The notes beneath the pieces are model-generated. The model was given only the letters and a program-made list of their open reading frames with translations. It ran no database searches and was not told the DNA's origin. Below are positions 28,101 to 35,541 of a stretch of 64,000 nucleotides of DNA, in pieces. The stretch's first letter is position 1, and each line of letters starts with the position of its first letter. The position numbers were made by a program, and so were the translations under genes. This stretch comes from Candidatus Heimdallarchaeota archaeon LC_3 (GTDB lineage Archaea > Asgardarchaeota > Heimdallarchaeia > Hodarchaeales > LC-3), in the NCBI GenBank assembly GCA_001940645.1, contig MDVS01000013.1, forward strand, positions 4,246 to 68,245, written 5' to 3'.

Positions 28101-29537
28101 ATCGAACTTTATCCAAAAAGAAATTGTTCCAGAGCTAACTCCTATGTCACAAGTCGTACAACTTATATATCCCCCTGTTAAGTCACTTGAGTTAGTATTA
28201 TTTAATCCACTAGTCTTTGACATATTAGCATGATTACTGTCAGTATTTTGTAAATTACTAAAATTATCAAGTGAACCACTATTCGGTGACGAATCTATAT
28301 CACTTAGTTGGTCCACATAGTGATTTATTTCTCCAGATCCTGGACCATTAATTCTTAATACTACTGAATCAATTTCCCACCAATCTTGAATCGTATCGGG
28401 AAGTGATTCAATGAAACGAATAGTATATGAAGACTCAGAGATAGAAACAGTAAAATTATTCCAAGAATCTGCGGTTAAGGAACCAGCAATTGTTGACCAG
28501 ACTGAACCCGTCCAATATTCAACTCCTAAATCTGAATCACTAAATGACCCAGTTTTTAATGCTAATTCATGACTTTCGTAGAAATAGGGAACATCAGTAA
28601 ATTGAACTTCTAAATCAAATTCTAGAACGTTGGTTTCTTTCTTAACAGTTACCAGGTCGACATAAGTATGTCCACCCGCTTGAATCGTATCAGTCAACCA
28701 GCGAATTTGAAAATTTGATACAAAATATTGTGGATCTGTAATTTTTTCTCTATACAAATTCCATACATTATCTACACCTAATTGAACAAGGTCCCCATAG
28801 TTAATATCCCATAATGTTCCATCAAATAGTTCTAAATCAAAATCATCATTGTCCAAATTTGCAATTCGAAAGTAAAATTCGAGGTAGATTGCAGTAGCGT
28901 CAGATGTATCCATTGGTAATGTCGTTAAATATCCTGTATTACTACCTGTTCCATTAAATTCTGCTGAGAAACTGCCATCAAAAGCTTGATTACTTTCTTT
29001 ACTCCAAAGACCTGAACTAGTCCAACCTGAAGGTAAGAAAGATCCTTCAAAAGATTGATTATTGATTAAAGTTTGGTTAGAAATTAATAATGATTCAGTT
29101 AGGTTATCATAAACATTATCTGTTGTTTGTAGTTCAATAAAAGTATTATGAGTTCCTTGATCTGAAGTAGAATCGACATCGCTCATTTGATCTACGTAAT
29201 AATCGACTGATCCGAAACCGTTATCTAAATACCTATATCGAGGTGAAAAATCAGGAAAGGAAGATTCGGATGCTGGTGACGTCTGTTTTTCAAAGTCGAT
29301 ATCCTGATTATTGTCACTTATGATTGATGTTTTTTGAGAGTTAATACCATTAGATTTTGACGTTTGGTATTGGATTTTCTGAGTACTACTAGAATTTGCC
29401 ATATTTTGTTCTTCATTTTTAATTTCACTTTTTTTTTGGTTTTCGTTTAAAAGATTGTTTCCGAGAACTAAACCAATGGTTGAAAAATTTACGATAATGA
29501 TAAGTAGTAATAAATACTGATGAAATTTTATTTTAAT
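19182..29537 (-). CDS. giant surface protein: LamG, about 17 Ig-like repeats, TM helix, cytosolic domain
   Basis: Counted from the internal Met at 29402 the protein has 3406 residues. The open frame continues 45 codons upstream and reads a clear signal peptide (KFHQYLLLLIIIVNFSTIGL), but the first codon after the TAA at 29540-29538 is ATT at 29537, so initiation must be non-canonical or the ATG was mutated. Next come three copies of a YWTGSVWSTI ... WWEIDSV beta-sandwich unit (around 245, 610 and, diverged, 970), a LamG-like domain (about 410-560), then about 17 Ig/PKD-like repeats (1270-2935). The repeats open N-[ST]-x-P-x and carry D-x-D-x-D calcium-type sites and W-Y-K-[DN]-G. A TM helix (about 3177-3199, IYAIIIFAVVLILSFIINKKF) precedes a 200-residue cytosolic domain with AVISFFDQRHGPLPVMFEP, which resembles longin/roadblock-like sheets. 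Many N-x-S/T sequons. It is probably a calcium-stabilised adhesin linked to an internal signalling module. Confidence 0.85.
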   Translation of the reverse strand: MKIKFHQYLLLLIIIVNFSTIGLVLGNNLLNENQKKSEIKNEEQNMANSSSTQKIQYQTSKSNGINSQKTSIISDNNQDIDFEKQTSPASESSFPDFSPRYRYLDNGFGSVDYYVDQMSDVDSTSDQGTHNTFIELQTTDNVYDNLTESLLISNQTLINNQSFEGSFLPSGWTSSGLWSKESNQAFDGSFSAEFNGTGSNTGYLTTLPMDTSDATAIYLEFYFRIANLDNDDFDLELFDGTLWDINYGDLVQLGVDNVWNLYREKITDPQYFVSNFQIRWLTDTIQAGGHTYVDLVTVKKETNVLEFDLEVQFTDVPYFYESHELALKTGSFSDSDLGVEYWTGSVWSTIAGSLTADSWNNFTVSISESSYTIRFIESLPDTIQDWWEIDSVVLRINGPGSGEINHYVDQLSDIDSSPNSGSLDNFSNLQNTDSNHANMSKTSGLNNTNSSDLTGGYISCTTCDIGVSSGTISFWIKFDSVSSGRPLGMDKKQDLFLQGSYLKANWGAGGPHFTSTTLFTTNAWFFIALTWDEVANNLYFYIGTESASPALDSGSPASGFWTGTVSTLSQNSVYFGRGYGSGGQPIDGHMDDIRIYSQVRSMNEILNDYNKTLAGGETGLVYYYKLDNDYTDSAGNNNASLSGSGAFSADVPTWELSVFEQEMQFTNVVHFLGSKELAIKTGSLSSTDLGVQYWTGSVWSTITDSLVANSWNNITVSIITSTYNIRFIEMIPDENAEWWEIDSVLLKITGPGSKESFVSSDLSDIDSSNDEGVLTDFTNMQAEDSNYAELKESKFADITFISFSSAQGAELNTTASINKPVGTEEDDFMIAILASTIGGDTDGSTMSSSPSGWTLQTDYTIDAGSGQHIYIYWKIAGVSESSSYSWTWSFGSGWVGQINTFRNVNTTSPINVEGTVAIEQDPQTSVEPTSPSITTTIDNAMIWLYEVNDDDDTPTTGGNPSGTTHIGAEERSNPGNGLGLSSAYFTLDIAGGTGDKTWFLDLAEENSGQQFALAPIEVSADYQMTQEIQWTEVPYFLEEVELKIRTGSFSGSENVKVDFWNSTGAGWDNFIPSLNENSWNNISVKNYLSSSIFTIRFQDATRVSDSTKDSWFIDAALIFANNPDITAPTYHDSGVNDFGTGTGTFWANVTDDSLAGPDNVFLEINSSYYQMTYNGSLWIKQLAVEFGGYYTFQVFNASDLTGNLLSLPSTPDNHTFSSDNTIPSVPDILYVGSLGYNGTFRVNVSDSWGIIDTVYVNVTTCSCNSSNIAIMQKSGSEYINDTILMEKGVIFFTITVNDTAGNSLTSSPVSGTVVNKAPEVSNLNLSPVNVTSNESLTLSYSFFDIDYDLESGSEIRWYENSSGIFIPRPVHNDLTTIPSSALDRGSQWYVTVKPKDGSLFGVIATSATITVGNTIPEVLNMQITPNNPINTSTLTALYDYTDLDGDSQNVGSTEILWYKNGILESSYNNLTLLPNTATTIGESWNFKIRVHDGSEYSNWVNSTSVTILNSIPTASNVIILNSFPLTTDNLVANWTYDDLDLDPENSNWILLWFKNNELQTGLNDTKTVLSGNTTKTDIWYFKLQVFDGTNYSTVYQPSSVQILNSAPTVLDMNITQNPTTTNQLDATWTFNDDDNDAPSAIVNLTWYKDGVYQPAFDNYSTVDSIATTKGETWHYLLQVYDGEIFSVIYNSSDYLASTMILNSIPTTSNVNITNQNPHTTDDLVANWDEQDNDGLGDIDPGFKNITWYKNGVHQPTYNNFTIVNSTDTTKGELWNFILQIYDGDTFSIPVNSTEVVIQNSLPTVAIGTDVAFNDSNPTVNDAFEIDYTYDDLDGDLENQSLLIVWWFIKNEYNAYYDNKTIIIADNTTDGDWFYYIISVFDGSDYSANITSDGIIIGSGSSNNVPMASDLSISSITASTIDDLVASYTYSDPDGHPESGSEIRWYKDGVLQPEFNDTKTILSGATNKDEKWHFTVLARDIFEFNLTLVISQNITIINTAPTAFAFTITQNADNTTNLEAGWTFFDVDGDEESVLYNITWYKNHTLQGSLTNSTTVLAGNTSKNQVWYFILQVYDGENYSLIHYNSSDYLISTTILNSAPEATNLRFDNPNPLTSDDLVANWAFSDVDNDLENPSWEIFWYKSNNPQNSLNGLRTIDSGNTTKNQIWFYRLSVFDGENYSILYQSPTIQIQNTAPTVSNLGITNNPRTSDKLVATWTFADVDGDTQSVILNITWYKDGVYQPSYDNLSFVENTATTKSEIWYYLLQVHDGTTFSNIYNSSISLVTALVLNTIPEASNYDIENQAPLTTNELSAIWSYFDVDGDSEGLIYNITWYKDNQPIITFDNLSILPSNATAKGENWHFQLQVYDGEDFSIIYTSTQVIILNTAPTLSEIPSFNKTTDITTTDSIEIFYIFYDSDNDSNDEISLIIIWYLYGTHYPSKDNETTLFPQETSKGQFWSYKIQVYDGEEYSPLVDLNSSSISIEIINSDPYIQGTLTITPEFPTAGETITLSYVWSDSDSGDDEIGTEIRWYKNGVLQSVLNNSVNIAGSLIFGGDTWNVTVKVSDGTDFGELISLEILIGNSQPTIEVTIISPSITYTTTDLHANLSFSENFFYSDADLDEITMVEITWFVNGIYYPDYYNETKINSSATTKGEIWYFKLVISDGRTNSTVHQSPSVLIQNSIPVVENITISANYPILFTNNSLVLSWDYSDVDLDAENTSQIITYWYKFGVIQPGLNGSMIVPSVLISKNDIWWVEIQVFDGNDFSALVLSGSVTIQNSIATLSNIYLNNNDTNLNVTIDISLDWIFSDIDNEAEAESNITWYLFDINLSIWTYQPIWDNQSQISANSLSKDQLWFALVNVYDSDDWSKSYSSNLIRVINSIPLVEDLEFINTEFEHFFVENEDIRIIYGFSDADKLDVDQSKIMWFINDVHQSQYDNLTTIPSSETVPGQIWYVKIISFDGDGTGSIITSSKKSIENIPEIVDFSVVPINDTEGHFIFWFDVTGNPINPIGGTRPTISLLIIINNTEELFVIANHNGTHFVYEWFYTNYSMLGSDVIVITEASSRVRYENVTSLITNYVSFTFPFLDTAPPRVDDVEITFDNDENPSEVTFTVKIIEFGSSIQTATLFYSFVSTNSEANTNRFKLSGSTQSDFKEIDLQKINETYYSVTIDFNPDESVYILYQILLSDQSGNINENAWPQGTDSENLFQYILPSVGISPEEFGIYAIIIFAVVLILSFIINKKFRSKELVGLDIESVMSNIKNLKPKEIQDSIDLYSLGAVISFFDQRHGPLPVMFEPAFLKDNYNVLLDLADISFSTGRFVENFTDEEQSSFTFSIDPLNQIKVLSYSFSLNRPEARGGAENLMLNIMLPKEVFPLISQFANQIRSLAFKIHRILDADPEGKEKDKVMSLLIEIRNLISSVALSHLDLYDTIELETKEIWNSYDGEIS

Positions 29538-29956
29538 TTACAACACACAACCAAATATTAGTACTGATCAGAAAAATTGGAGACAACGTACAAATTATCA
29601 ATATATATATGAAATTTATATAGGTATGCCAAACAAACTTCATTATAAATTAAAATTTATTTACTATTAGATGTACCTACTAAATATACTAGCAATAAAT
29701 TTACTAAATCATAAATATTTTCTGAGAAAAAATCTTTACGTTAATTTCGTCAAAATCGTAATATAGTTAGAAAAAAAGAAAAAAAGTAAATCTTCTACTT
29801 GTTTGTTACCAAAAGAATCAGAAGTATCGACTATGTCATTATTATTGGGTGTATTATCAGAAATTGTATCAGTGGGATTTTCTTCAAGAAAATTGTCAGA
29901 AAACGAAATCCGTTTTAATTACTTCAAATTTAATTAATAAGAGGATTTATTTTTTA
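29538..29956. other. intergenic region with a 60-codon minus-strand remnant
   Basis: On the minus strand a frame without start codon, about 29921 down to TAA at 29737, reads SDNFLEENPTDTISDNTPNN and FGNKQVEDLLFFFFSNYITIL, like an Asn/Asp/Thr-rich linker plus hydrophobic end of a surface protein. It may be a decayed anchor segment. The upstream side of the giant gene also carries several TATA-like stretches. Confidence 0.3.
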
Positions 29957-31888
29957 TTAGGTATTTGCTTTCATATAATATTGGTAAACATCATTCCAAT
30001 CTGAAATATCGTCTACATCCATGTCTTCCCTGATGTATAAGAAACGAGCATTACGTAAAGAAAATTTGTCCTCTTGTCGAACAATCCCAAGACTATCGAT
30101 TGTTATCACGATTTGAGGTATTGTCCTAAAACCCCAGCTTTCTTTTACTTGAGTAAATCGCCCTCGTGATTCTATGTCAGGTGTTAAGTCTTCTAATTTA
30201 GAATCCGGACTGATTAAACCACCAGATATTAATAATTCTGCTAATCTAGTACCTGCTCGTAGATCCAATCCCCTAATCATCCCCAAATTAACAAAAACAC
30301 CACCTCTTTTTACAGCATATCGCAAACCCCATACTCTCATAGATCCCTGTTCTTGCAGAGGAATCACACCTGTTATCGTTACGTCAAGAGTCTCTTTTGG
30401 TTTTAGTTTATACCAGAATTTTGATCGTTTTCCTAGCTCATACAATCCTTTTGGATCTTTAACAATTGCTCCTTCATGTTTAGTGTCAATATAATTGTTA
30501 TAAACACTAATTAATTGGTGTTGATTCTTTATTTCGACACTTTGTACTTCTCTAAGCTCTAATCCCTGAATTGGTCCTCTTTGCTTAATAATAGTAAGTA
30601 ACTGGTTCCTAATTTTCCTTCGTTTTTCGAATGGTAATTGAACTAATTCAACTCCGTTAAGAAATAATATATCGAAAACAACATAAATTGGGAGAATATT
30701 ATTCATCCCATGTTTAACAGCTTCATGTAACTCATAAACGTTTAAGTATCTCGGTCCTTCAACGGTCCATTGTTGTGCAGTAATTTCTCCATCGAAAATA
30801 ACAGAATAAGCGGGAATTACATTTGCTAGTTTCGTGATAATGGGAAATTTGTATGTATATTCTTTTCTCCTTCTCCCATAACAGATAACCTTATTTCCTA
30901 ATTTATGAACTAATAATCGAACTCCATCATATTTTGCTTCAGAAAATACTGGAAATTGGCCTTTTTGTTGTTTATGAGGCCATTTTTCAGCTAACATTGG
31001 TTTAAATGGTCTAAAAGGAATTATTCGTTCAAATTGTTCGAGAACTTTTCCTTCTTCGACTAACTTAGCTATATCAGAAAACGAATGCATCGAAATTAGT
31101 CTCTCAAGCATTTTATATTCAAGATTAAACGCTTTTGAAAAAGCACGTATCAAACTCGACGTTCTGGAAACATGATCGTGAAATCTATTAATTTGAGATG
31201 CAAGAAAATAAACCTCTATTTTTCCCATTCTACTTAATAAATATGAAAAAACAGCCATCTTTATTGTAGTCTTCGTTTCTTCTGCTAATGCATCCCCTAT
31301 TGCAAACAACTCTGCAGCAGTAAGATCTCCTCGCTCTTTAGATACAAAAGATGCAACAGCAGTCGGCCACTCTCCATCAGATTCTCTTAATCTTCTTTTT
31401 TCTATTTCTTCATGTGTAGCTTCAATATTTATTCTCTGAATAGCCTGTTCAAATCTTGTACGACCTATACCCATAGAATTAAAGCTGGTTTCTGCTTCAA
31501 GTATTCCAATCTTATTTATTAAAGATAGTCCATTCTCATATTTAAGGTACCATTCTAATCGTTCATCAGTATTCTTCAAATATGGGTATTTTAGATTAAA
31601 TTGTTTTCTAAAAGTAAATGCTTTGTTTTTGTAAGGTGTTAGTACATCTCGGCATATTGCATAAAAACTAACAGAAGAAAGATCCTTTAAGGTCAGTTTT
31701 TTATTATTTTTAAGATTGTAAATAATTAAGTAAGCAAAATGAATAGGTAATTGGTAGGTATTAGCTATATTAAAATATAGATCATAATTAATATTATTAA
31801 AATCCGTTATTTGTTTGATTTCGGCTAATAGATTGGTAAAAGATTCTTCAGATTCTAGTGAAGATCTTGCAAATTCTGTAATAATCAT
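29957..31888 (-). CDS. ATP-dependent DNA ligase
   Basis: The nucleotidyltransferase motifs are all visible. Motif I is AKYDGVRL with the adenylated Lys near residue 328, III is IFDGEI, IIIa YVVFDILFLNG, IV HEGAIVKDP and V FWYKLKPK. An OB-fold part follows (DVTITGVIPLQEQGSMRVWGLRYAV). The N-terminal 290 residues fit the helical DNA-binding domain of archaeal/eukaryotic ligases. It seals nicks in DNA. At 643 residues it is slightly longer than usual archaeal ligases. ATG at 31888 lies 9 bp after the RecA-like gene, so a repair operon is likely. Confidence 0.92.
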   Translation of the reverse strand: MIITEFARSSLESEESFTNLLAEIKQITDFNNINYDLYFNIANTYQLPIHFAYLIIYNLKNNKKLTLKDLSSVSFYAICRDVLTPYKNKAFTFRKQFNLKYPYLKNTDERLEWYLKYENGLSLINKIGILEAETSFNSMGIGRTRFEQAIQRINIEATHEEIEKRRLRESDGEWPTAVASFVSKERGDLTAAELFAIGDALAEETKTTIKMAVFSYLLSRMGKIEVYFLASQINRFHDHVSRTSSLIRAFSKAFNLEYKMLERLISMHSFSDIAKLVEEGKVLEQFERIIPFRPFKPMLAEKWPHKQQKGQFPVFSEAKYDGVRLLVHKLGNKVICYGRRRKEYTYKFPIITKLANVIPAYSVIFDGEITAQQWTVEGPRYLNVYELHEAVKHGMNNILPIYVVFDILFLNGVELVQLPFEKRRKIRNQLLTIIKQRGPIQGLELREVQSVEIKNQHQLISVYNNYIDTKHEGAIVKDPKGLYELGKRSKFWYKLKPKETLDVTITGVIPLQEQGSMRVWGLRYAVKRGGVFVNLGMIRGLDLRAGTRLAELLISGGLISPDSKLEDLTPDIESRGRFTQVKESWGFRTIPQIVITIDSLGIVRQEDKFSLRNARFLYIREDMDVDDISDWNDVYQYYMKANT

Positions 31889-31897
31889 TTGAAAATT

Positions 31898-33007
31898 CTA
31901 TTCCCAAAATCCTTCAGGAAATTCATTATCACTAGGTTGAGTAGCATCAGCTCTGATCATTCCATTTTCATCAGTACTAATTTTCACAGGAAAATCAAGG
32001 GTATGACATACTTTTGAACGAGCATTAATGATGCTAATAGTATCTCTATAAACTGAACCCCAAATTTCAGCTTGTACCTTTGAAGTCATTGATTTTTCTG
32101 TTAAATGCAGAGAAACTTCACTTGTATGGAATAAAGCTTCTCCACCTTGTGGCAATCCTGAATCTTTTACTTGTCCAATAACCACACAGGTTATTCCCTT
32201 CTCATGATTATAGGTTTTCAATGCATTCAGATTATCTATGGTGTTTAATTTTGAAGGATCAAGCATATTTATTGAATCGATAATCGTAAACTTACATTCT
32301 AATACTTCTACAGCATTACGATAATCAGAAATGAAATCATTCCATGTTTTACCTAAATGATATTGATTTGGAATTATTACATATTTTTCATCATATTTCT
32401 TACGAAATTCATTTTCAGTTAAACCGGAAATTTCAATTGCGATTTTTAAAAATCTTGAAAATAAGTCATTTCTTCCAGATCCCTTGTCATCAAAGAATCC
32501 TTCTTCTGCAACAACATATGCAGTTTTAATATCCTGTAAAACAGCTCTGACTACCATTTCAAGAGCAGATCTGGTTTTACCGGAATATGCAGGTCCTGTT
32601 AATGTAATGGTGCATCCTTTAGGAATTCCACCCAGAATTTCATTTTCTTCATTTAAAAAGAGTTTGGAATAAAGCGGATGAACGTCTAATCCTTCTTGAG
32701 CCACAATCCCACGTTCTAATGTCTTCGGTAAAATAATATCATGAGAAACAGCCTCAGATGTCTCTTCAACTTGTTGGAAAGGTTGACTAGAGGCCCATTG
32801 TTGAGGCATGGCTCCAGCACCCATCATTGACTGAAAAGTCTGCATCATTTGAGACATAAGAGCCATTTGATCCGTTCCACCTGCAGGAGTTTGAGGTGGT
32901 GTAGCTTGAGGAAATTCCTCAGTTGTTCCTGGAGGATACGAAGAATCATGGTCAGGACCTTTGTCTGATTTATCTTCAAAGAAAGAAGATTTCTTTTTCT
33001 TAGACAT
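31898..33007 (-). CDS. RecA-superfamily ATPase (RadA/Sms-KaiC-like) with disordered N-terminus
   Basis: A low-complexity N-terminal arm of about 95 residues (KKKKSS start, then MMQTFQSMMGAGAMPQQW, rich in Met/Gln/Pro) precedes a RecA-type core. It shows NEILGGIPKGCTITLTGPAYSGKTR with Walker A GPAYSGKT, the Walker B-like strand CKFTIIDSINML, and GQVKDSGLPQGGEALFHTSEV near the RadA/Sms or KaiC L2 region. It probably loads or remodels recombination intermediates with ATP. No N-terminal HhH domain as in archaeal RadA is seen. ATG at 33007 preceded by GAAGGA is preferred to the TTG at 33028. It is followed at once by DNA ligase. Confidence 0.8.
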   Translation of the reverse strand: MSKKKKSSFFEDKSDKGPDHDSSYPPGTTEEFPQATPPQTPAGGTDQMALMSQMMQTFQSMMGAGAMPQQWASSQPFQQVEETSEAVSHDIILPKTLERGIVAQEGLDVHPLYSKLFLNEENEILGGIPKGCTITLTGPAYSGKTRSALEMVVRAVLQDIKTAYVVAEEGFFDDKGSGRNDLFSRFLKIAIEISGLTENEFRKKYDEKYVIIPNQYHLGKTWNDFISDYRNAVEVLECKFTIIDSINMLDPSKLNTIDNLNALKTYNHEKGITCVVIGQVKDSGLPQGGEALFHTSEVSLHLTEKSMTSKVQAEIWGSVYRDTISIINARSKVCHTLDFPVKISTDENGMIRADATQPSDNEFPEGFWE

Positions 33008-33162
33008 AAACGATTCCTTCTTTGACAACTGATAAATTTATTTATATTAATAAATTTCTAATTGAAGATTATTTCAAAATAAAACAATGAAATTGTATTT
33101 AACAAAACTTATTATATCAATTTACAAGCCCAAATATTGTTTGAACAATGAATTCAATTAAT

Positions 33163-33176
33163 AAAAACTTTAAATG
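33163..33176 (+). promoter_or_regulatory. TATA-like box of the nucleotidyltransferase gene
   Basis: AAACTTTAAATGG lies about 22 bp before the TTG start at 33191, a spacing that suggests a leaderless transcript. Confidence 0.35.
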
Positions 33177-33190
33177 GCATGTGATTTTGT

Positions 33191-33952
33191 TTGTTACAAA
33201 AAAATCTCGAATCATTAGATAATGAAGTAAAAGAAGTTCTAAATATATTTATTGAAAAATATCTTGAAGATCCAAACCTTCATGGAATTCTTTTAACTGG
33301 ATCTTACGCGATTGGTGATGCTAGTAAAAATTCTGACCTTGATGTTCATTTAATTTTTAAAGATTTGGAATGGCGTGAACGAGGTAATACTTGGATTAAT
33401 GGATATGAAATAGAATATTTTATTAATCCAGAAAACCAAATATATGAATATTTTAGAACAGAAGATCCTCTACGTCCAAATTCAGTCCATATGTTTGCAA
33501 ATGGAATTGTTTTATTCACAAAACCGGAATCATCTGTTCTAACAAATCTTATTAAAAAAGCAAAGATATTAATTGATACACCATTAAACAATATGTCAGA
33601 GACGGATGTTGAAATGGCCAAATATTACATTGATGACGTTTATAAAGATTTGAAAGATTTAATTTTAGAAAAAAACGATATTGCTTATCAAATTACTGCA
33701 GGAGAACTTCTAAAATATTGTATTGATCTTTTTTTCAAAATTAACAGAACAATAAAAGAAAAAAACAAGAGAATTCCAAAGCAATTATTGAATATAGATG
33801 AAAAATTCTATTATATTATTCAAAAAGTCATAAAATCACATTTCGATATTGTTGAAGTTAAAAAATTAGTAAATTACTCTGAAAACTCTCTTAAAGGTCG
33901 AAGAACCCTGGAGTGGAAATTAAAATCAAATCTCCGAATAATAAAGAATTAA
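33191..33952 (+). CDS. nucleotidyltransferase-fold protein (MNT/Pol-beta type)
   Basis: The Pol-beta-type signature GSYAIGDASKNSDLDVHLIF is near residue 35, with G-S and the D-x-D metal pair; a further acidic residue is expected in GYEIEYF near 77. The C-terminal half is helical (IDDVYKDLKDLILEKND, FFKINRTIKEKNKR), like the substrate-binding part of aminoglycoside or tRNA nucleotidyltransferase relatives. It should transfer NMP to a small molecule or protein; the target is unknown. TTG start at 33191; upstream ATG triplets are out of frame. It diverges from the RecA-ligase operon. Confidence 0.78.
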   Translation: MLQKNLESLDNEVKEVLNIFIEKYLEDPNLHGILLTGSYAIGDASKNSDLDVHLIFKDLEWRERGNTWINGYEIEYFINPENQIYEYFRTEDPLRPNSVHMFANGIVLFTKPESSVLTNLIKKAKILIDTPLNNMSETDVEMAKYYIDDVYKDLKDLILEKNDIAYQITAGELLKYCIDLFFKINRTIKEKNKRIPKQLLNIDEKFYYIIQKVIKSHFDIVEVKKLVNYSENSLKGRRTLEWKLKSNLRIIKN

Positions 33953-33971
33953 TTAGTAAAGGTTGATTATA

Positions 33972-34319
33972 ATGGATTTAAACCATCTACATTTACATGT
34001 AAAGGATATATATGATTCAAAAGCATTTTACATAAAATTTTTTGAGTTTAAAGAAAAAGTAAATTACGACGATTTATTATTTTTGGAAAACGAAAGCAAA
34101 TTTGACTTAGCTTTACAACCAGATAATGAATTACATGTATTTCCAAATTATTTTCATTTTGGATTTATATTAGAATCACCAAATGCAGTCAAAGAGTTTT
34201 ATAATAAAATGAGAAAAGAAAAAGTAGTTATAGATAAAGAGTTAATGGATTATGAAAATTTAGTCAGTTTTCGATGTTTAGATCCTGATAATCACAAAAT
34301 TGAAATATATTTGGAGTAA
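33972..34319 (+). CDS. VOC (glyoxalase-like) family protein
   Basis: The 115-residue protein begins MDLNHLHLHVKDIYDSKAFYIKFFEFKEK, the first beta-alpha unit of a vicinal-oxygen-chelate domain. The second unit has FPNYFHFGFILES and ends FRCLDPDNHKIEIYLE with the metal Glu. His in LHLHV and Glu in IEIYLE are candidate metal ligands. The substrate is unknown; glyoxalase, dioxygenase or resistance proteins share the fold. ATG at 33972 is preferred to the TTG at 33963. It starts 19 bp after the nucleotidyltransferase gene, probably in one transcript. Confidence 0.8.
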   Translation: MDLNHLHLHVKDIYDSKAFYIKFFEFKEKVNYDDLLFLENESKFDLALQPDNELHVFPNYFHFGFILESPNAVKEFYNKMRKEKVVIDKELMDYENLVSFRCLDPDNHKIEIYLE

Positions 34320-34631
34320 TTGATGCGTTAGGATAAGAAAATAACCGATTTTTTACTAAAGTAAAAGAGAGTTAAAGCAAAGATATTCATCATAAAGATT
34401 ATTTAGAGAAAATGCTAAAATATTCAGAATTTGAAAAAGCTTTTTCAGGATTCTGTTTGGATAAAGCCATAAATTGTTACTTATGATCTAAAAATCACCA
34501 TTATGAAAATATATAATTTAAAAATGGTAGAAAAAGTTTAAACCATCAATTAAATTTTGTAAATTCGTAATTGTTAGAAAAATAATAGCAAAATTAACAA
34601 TTCAAAACAATGATTTCATTAGGTTATTAGT
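34320..34631. other. intergenic region with a short degenerate frame
   Basis: A plus-strand stretch around 34390-34485 reads HHKDYLEKMLKYSEFEKAF and stops; it has an in-frame Met but no ribosome-binding context and no family I know. Otherwise nothing is seen. Confidence 0.3.
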
Positions 34632-35525
34632 ATGGGATTCACAGAATTGGACAAAACAACTAAGAAGATTATCCTTTCGAGTCAACAAGACGAAATAAAT
34701 AGCTATTATATTTATATTAAGTTAGCTAAGTCTATTAAAAACGAGCATAATGCTGAAATCCTATATAAAATTTCAGAAGATGAATTGAAACATTACGAAT
34801 TCTTAAAGAATATAACAAAAAAAGAATTTAAACCTCAAAAGTTTAAAATTTGGCTTTATTTCATCATTTCACGCATATTTGGATTGACTTTTGGTATAAG
34901 ATTAATGGAAAGAGGTGAAATGGAGGCCCAATTAGCTTATGATAATATCTCAAGTGAATTTCCAGAAATCAAATCAGTTATTGAAGATGAGAAAAAACAT
35001 GAAGATAAATTAATTGGTATGTTAAGAGAAGATTTGCTGAATTACATAAGTTCTATTGTATTGGGATTGAATGATGCATTGGTTGAATTACTAGGAGCAC
35101 TAGCAGGATTTTCATTAGCTTTTCAAGATATTAAAATAATAGCATTGGCTGGATTTATAACTGGAATATCTGCCTCTCTGTCAATGGGTGCCTCTGAGTA
35201 TTTATCAACATCTGAGGATGACACTGATACCAAAAATCCTCTAAAAGCTTCAATATTTACAGGTGGAGCCTATTTAATTGCTGTTCTTATATTAATATCA
35301 CCTTTTCTATTATTATTACCATACAATCCAAGTCCTTTAATTCCATTAATAATTTCTGTATTCTTTGCAGTTATGATTATTTTTATTTTTACATTTTATA
35401 TTTCTGTTGCAAAAAATTTGCCTTTTAAAAAACGATTTACAAGAATGCTCACAATCAGCTTAGGAGTAGCTTTTATTAGTTTAATTATCGGTTTTTTTGT
35501 AAACAATCTTGGATTAGTAGGATAA
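34632..35525 (+). CDS. ferritin-like domain fused to a VIT1/CCC1-type iron/manganese transporter
   Basis: Residues 1-140 are a rubrerythrin/ferritin-like four-helix domain with metal Glu/His candidates in QDEINSYYIYIKLA, ISEDELKHYEFL, GEMEAQLAYDNI and IEDEKKHEDKL. Residues 141-297 are a VIT1-type membrane domain: LGLNDALVELLGALAGFS, GISASLSMGASEYLSTSEDD, then three more helices. This is the layout of membrane-bound ferritin A (MbfA)-like proteins, which oxidise and export or sequester Fe/Mn. The direction of transport is inferred from that family. ATG at 34632; monocistronic. Confidence 0.87.
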   Translation: MGFTELDKTTKKIILSSQQDEINSYYIYIKLAKSIKNEHNAEILYKISEDELKHYEFLKNITKKEFKPQKFKIWLYFIISRIFGLTFGIRLMERGEMEAQLAYDNISSEFPEIKSVIEDEKKHEDKLIGMLREDLLNYISSIVLGLNDALVELLGALAGFSLAFQDIKIIALAGFITGISASLSMGASEYLSTSEDDTDTKNPLKASIFTGGAYLIAVLILISPFLLLLPYNPSPLIPLIISVFFAVMIIFIFTFYISVAKNLPFKKRFTRMLTISLGVAFISLIIGFFVNNLGLVG

Positions 35526-35541
35526 GTTATTTTAATAGCTT

